Of a stretch of DNA of 7,013 bases, positions 6,690 to 7,013 are shown in pieces. Position numbers and translations under genes: made by a program. Within the stretch, counting starts at the first letter, position 1; the number at the start of each line of letters is the position of its first letter. The stretch covers positions 1 through 7,013 of the forward strand of contig JAHJRJ010000303.1 of assembly GCA_018830765.1 (NCBI GenBank), given 5' to 3'. A model generated the notes under the pieces. The model was given only the letters and a program-made list of their open reading frames with translations, did not search any database and was not told where the DNA came from. Source of the stretch: Bacteroidota bacterium. GTDB taxonomy: Bacteria; Bacteroidota; Ignavibacteria; UBA10030; BY39.

Positions 6690-6772
6690 TCTTTTTTTAC
6701 CGCGAGTAACGCAGTGAGCAACAAGGTTTTTTCTTCTGCATTACCCGTGTTAAAATTTTTTAAGTTAGGTTG

Positions 6773-6810
6773 GTTTCACGCACAGAACACGAAGCAGACG
6801 CCGCTGAGAG
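6773..6810 (-). repeat. Reversed degenerate copy of the CTTTGTG/CTCTGCG repeat family
   Basis: The plus strand contains TTTCACGCACAGAACACG followed by AAGCAGACGCCGCTGAGAG, which resembles the common environmental-genome motif TTTCACGCAGAGAACGCAGAG with several substitutions. Read on the minus strand it ends in GTGCGTGAAA, matching the GTGGTGAAA end of the element at 152-193. It is degenerate and probably not under constraint. Confidence 0.45.
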
Positions 6811-6872
6811 AAATTAAAAACATTAAGAGACGTATCAGCCTCTATCTGAGAACGGGCGAGCGGGAATTCTTT

Positions 6873-6903
6873 AAAAAAAAGCCACATATATTCTATGTAG
6901 CTT
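6873..6903 (-). terminator. Intrinsic terminator on the minus strand
   Basis: On the minus strand AAGCTACATA (6903-6894), loop GAATA, and TATGTGGCTT (6888-6879) form a 10-position stem with one A-C mismatch, and the T run spans 6880-6873 (eight T). This is a standard Rho-independent terminator. It would end transcription coming from a gene or RNA beyond the right edge and insulate mnmE from it, so mnmE needs its own promoter between 6595 and 6872. Confidence 0.75.
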
Positions 6904-6916
6904 GATTGTCGGAACG

Positions 6917-6949
6917 GTCCCGAAATCACGCTTTGCGTTCTTTCGGGAT
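6917..6949. repeat. Hairpin 1: two-part stem with a TC/TC internal loop
   Basis: TCCCGAAA (6918-6925) pairs with TTTCGGGA (6941-6948), extended by a G-T pair at 6917/6949. Inside, after a symmetric TC/TC internal loop, ACGC (6928-6931) pairs with GCGT (6935-6938) around the loop TTT. A structure of 33 nt this regular is unlikely by chance. The role is unknown. Confidence 0.65.
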
Positions 6950-6961
6950 AAACGGGATTTC

Positions 6962-6994
6962 CCGACTTCGTGATGTTTTACATCACTTCGTCGG
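6962..6994. repeat. Hairpin 2: two-part stem with a TTC/TTC internal loop
   Basis: CCGAC (6962-6966) pairs with GTCGG (6990-6994). After a symmetric TTC/TTC internal loop, GTGATG (6970-6975) pairs with CATCAC (6981-6986) around the loop TTTTA. All 11 pairs are Watson-Crick. The layout repeats that of hairpin 1, 13 nt away, with different arm sequences. Confidence 0.65.
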
Positions 6995-7013
6995 ATTCTC
7001 AAAGTTTCATCCA

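Larger units (their letters stand above)
6595..7013. other. Non-coding region upstream of mnmE (419 nt)
   Basis: I find no gene here. A 78-codon plus-strand frame at 6669-6905 runs through a promoter-like palindrome, a repeat and a terminator hairpin and looks spurious. From left to right the region holds a possible near-leaderless promoter (TTGCTT at 6629-6634 and TAAATT at 6606-6611 on the minus strand, 17 nt apart), a dyad and -10 element (6666-6691), a G/C-rich patch (6700-6721), a reversed repeat (6773-6810), a minus-strand terminator (6873-6903) and two hairpins (6917-6994). Confidence 0.6.

Noticed and set aside
6771..6790. GGTTTCACGCACAGAAC as a parS half site
   Set aside because: Only the left half GTTTCACG matches; the right half does not, and the repeat-family explanation fits better.
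6669..6905. 78-codon plus-strand open frame upstream of mnmE
   Set aside because: It runs through the palindromes, the repeat and the minus-strand terminator; the product is lysine-rich at the poly-A stretch and resembles nothing known to me.

Overview
The window is AT-rich and protein-coding over most of its length. It holds two blocks that meet tail to tail. On the plus strand are the last 48 codons of an unidentified gene followed by ddl (D-alanine--D-alanine ligase). On the minus strand, read from right to left, run mnmE, mnmG, rsmG and murQ. The mnmE-mnmG-rsmG order (old names trmE/thdF-gidA-gidB) is a classic chromosomal cluster that often lies near the replication origin. The MnmG segment with the residues WSPRCQSDR is the form I associate with Bacteroidota and relatives. 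Together with low GC, weak or missing Shine-Dalgarno sites and repeats of the CTTTGTG type, this suggests a member of the FCB group (Ignavibacteria or Bacteroidota-like). That placement is inference, not proof.

The clearest non-coding signal is a pair of perfect chromosomal centromere (parS) palindromes, GTTTCACGTGAAAC, at 3249-3262 and 5180-5193. Each almost fills one of the two short spacers of the mnmE-mnmG-rsmG operon (24 and 22 nt) and sits only 6-7 nt before the downstream ATG. The two copies share 17 identical bases in the same orientation. No parA or parB is seen next to rsmG; murQ takes the place where they often lie.

Layout: 1-148 end of an unknown gene; 152-193 CTTTGTG-type repeat running into the start of ddl; 185-1333 ddl; 1334-1478 convergent spacer with another degenerate CTTTGCG pair and a weak hairpin; 1479-2462 murQ (minus); 2463-2552 spacer; 2553-3242 rsmG; parS; 3265-5172 mnmG; parS; 5197-6594 mnmE; 6595-7013 a non-coding stretch of 419 nt. 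The last region holds a candidate mnmE promoter with an adjoining dyad, a reversed copy of the repeat family, a convincing minus-strand intrinsic terminator, and two neighbouring hairpins of matching design at the right edge.

Functionally, MnmE and MnmG together modify U34 of tRNA, RsmG methylates 16S rRNA, and MurQ and Ddl act in peptidoglycan recycling and precursor synthesis. All four complete minus-strand proteins and Ddl look intact. I see no phage, insertion sequence, CRISPR array, tRNA or rRNA. The genes themselves are ordinary; the interest lies in the parS placement and the structured or repetitive intergenic DNA.
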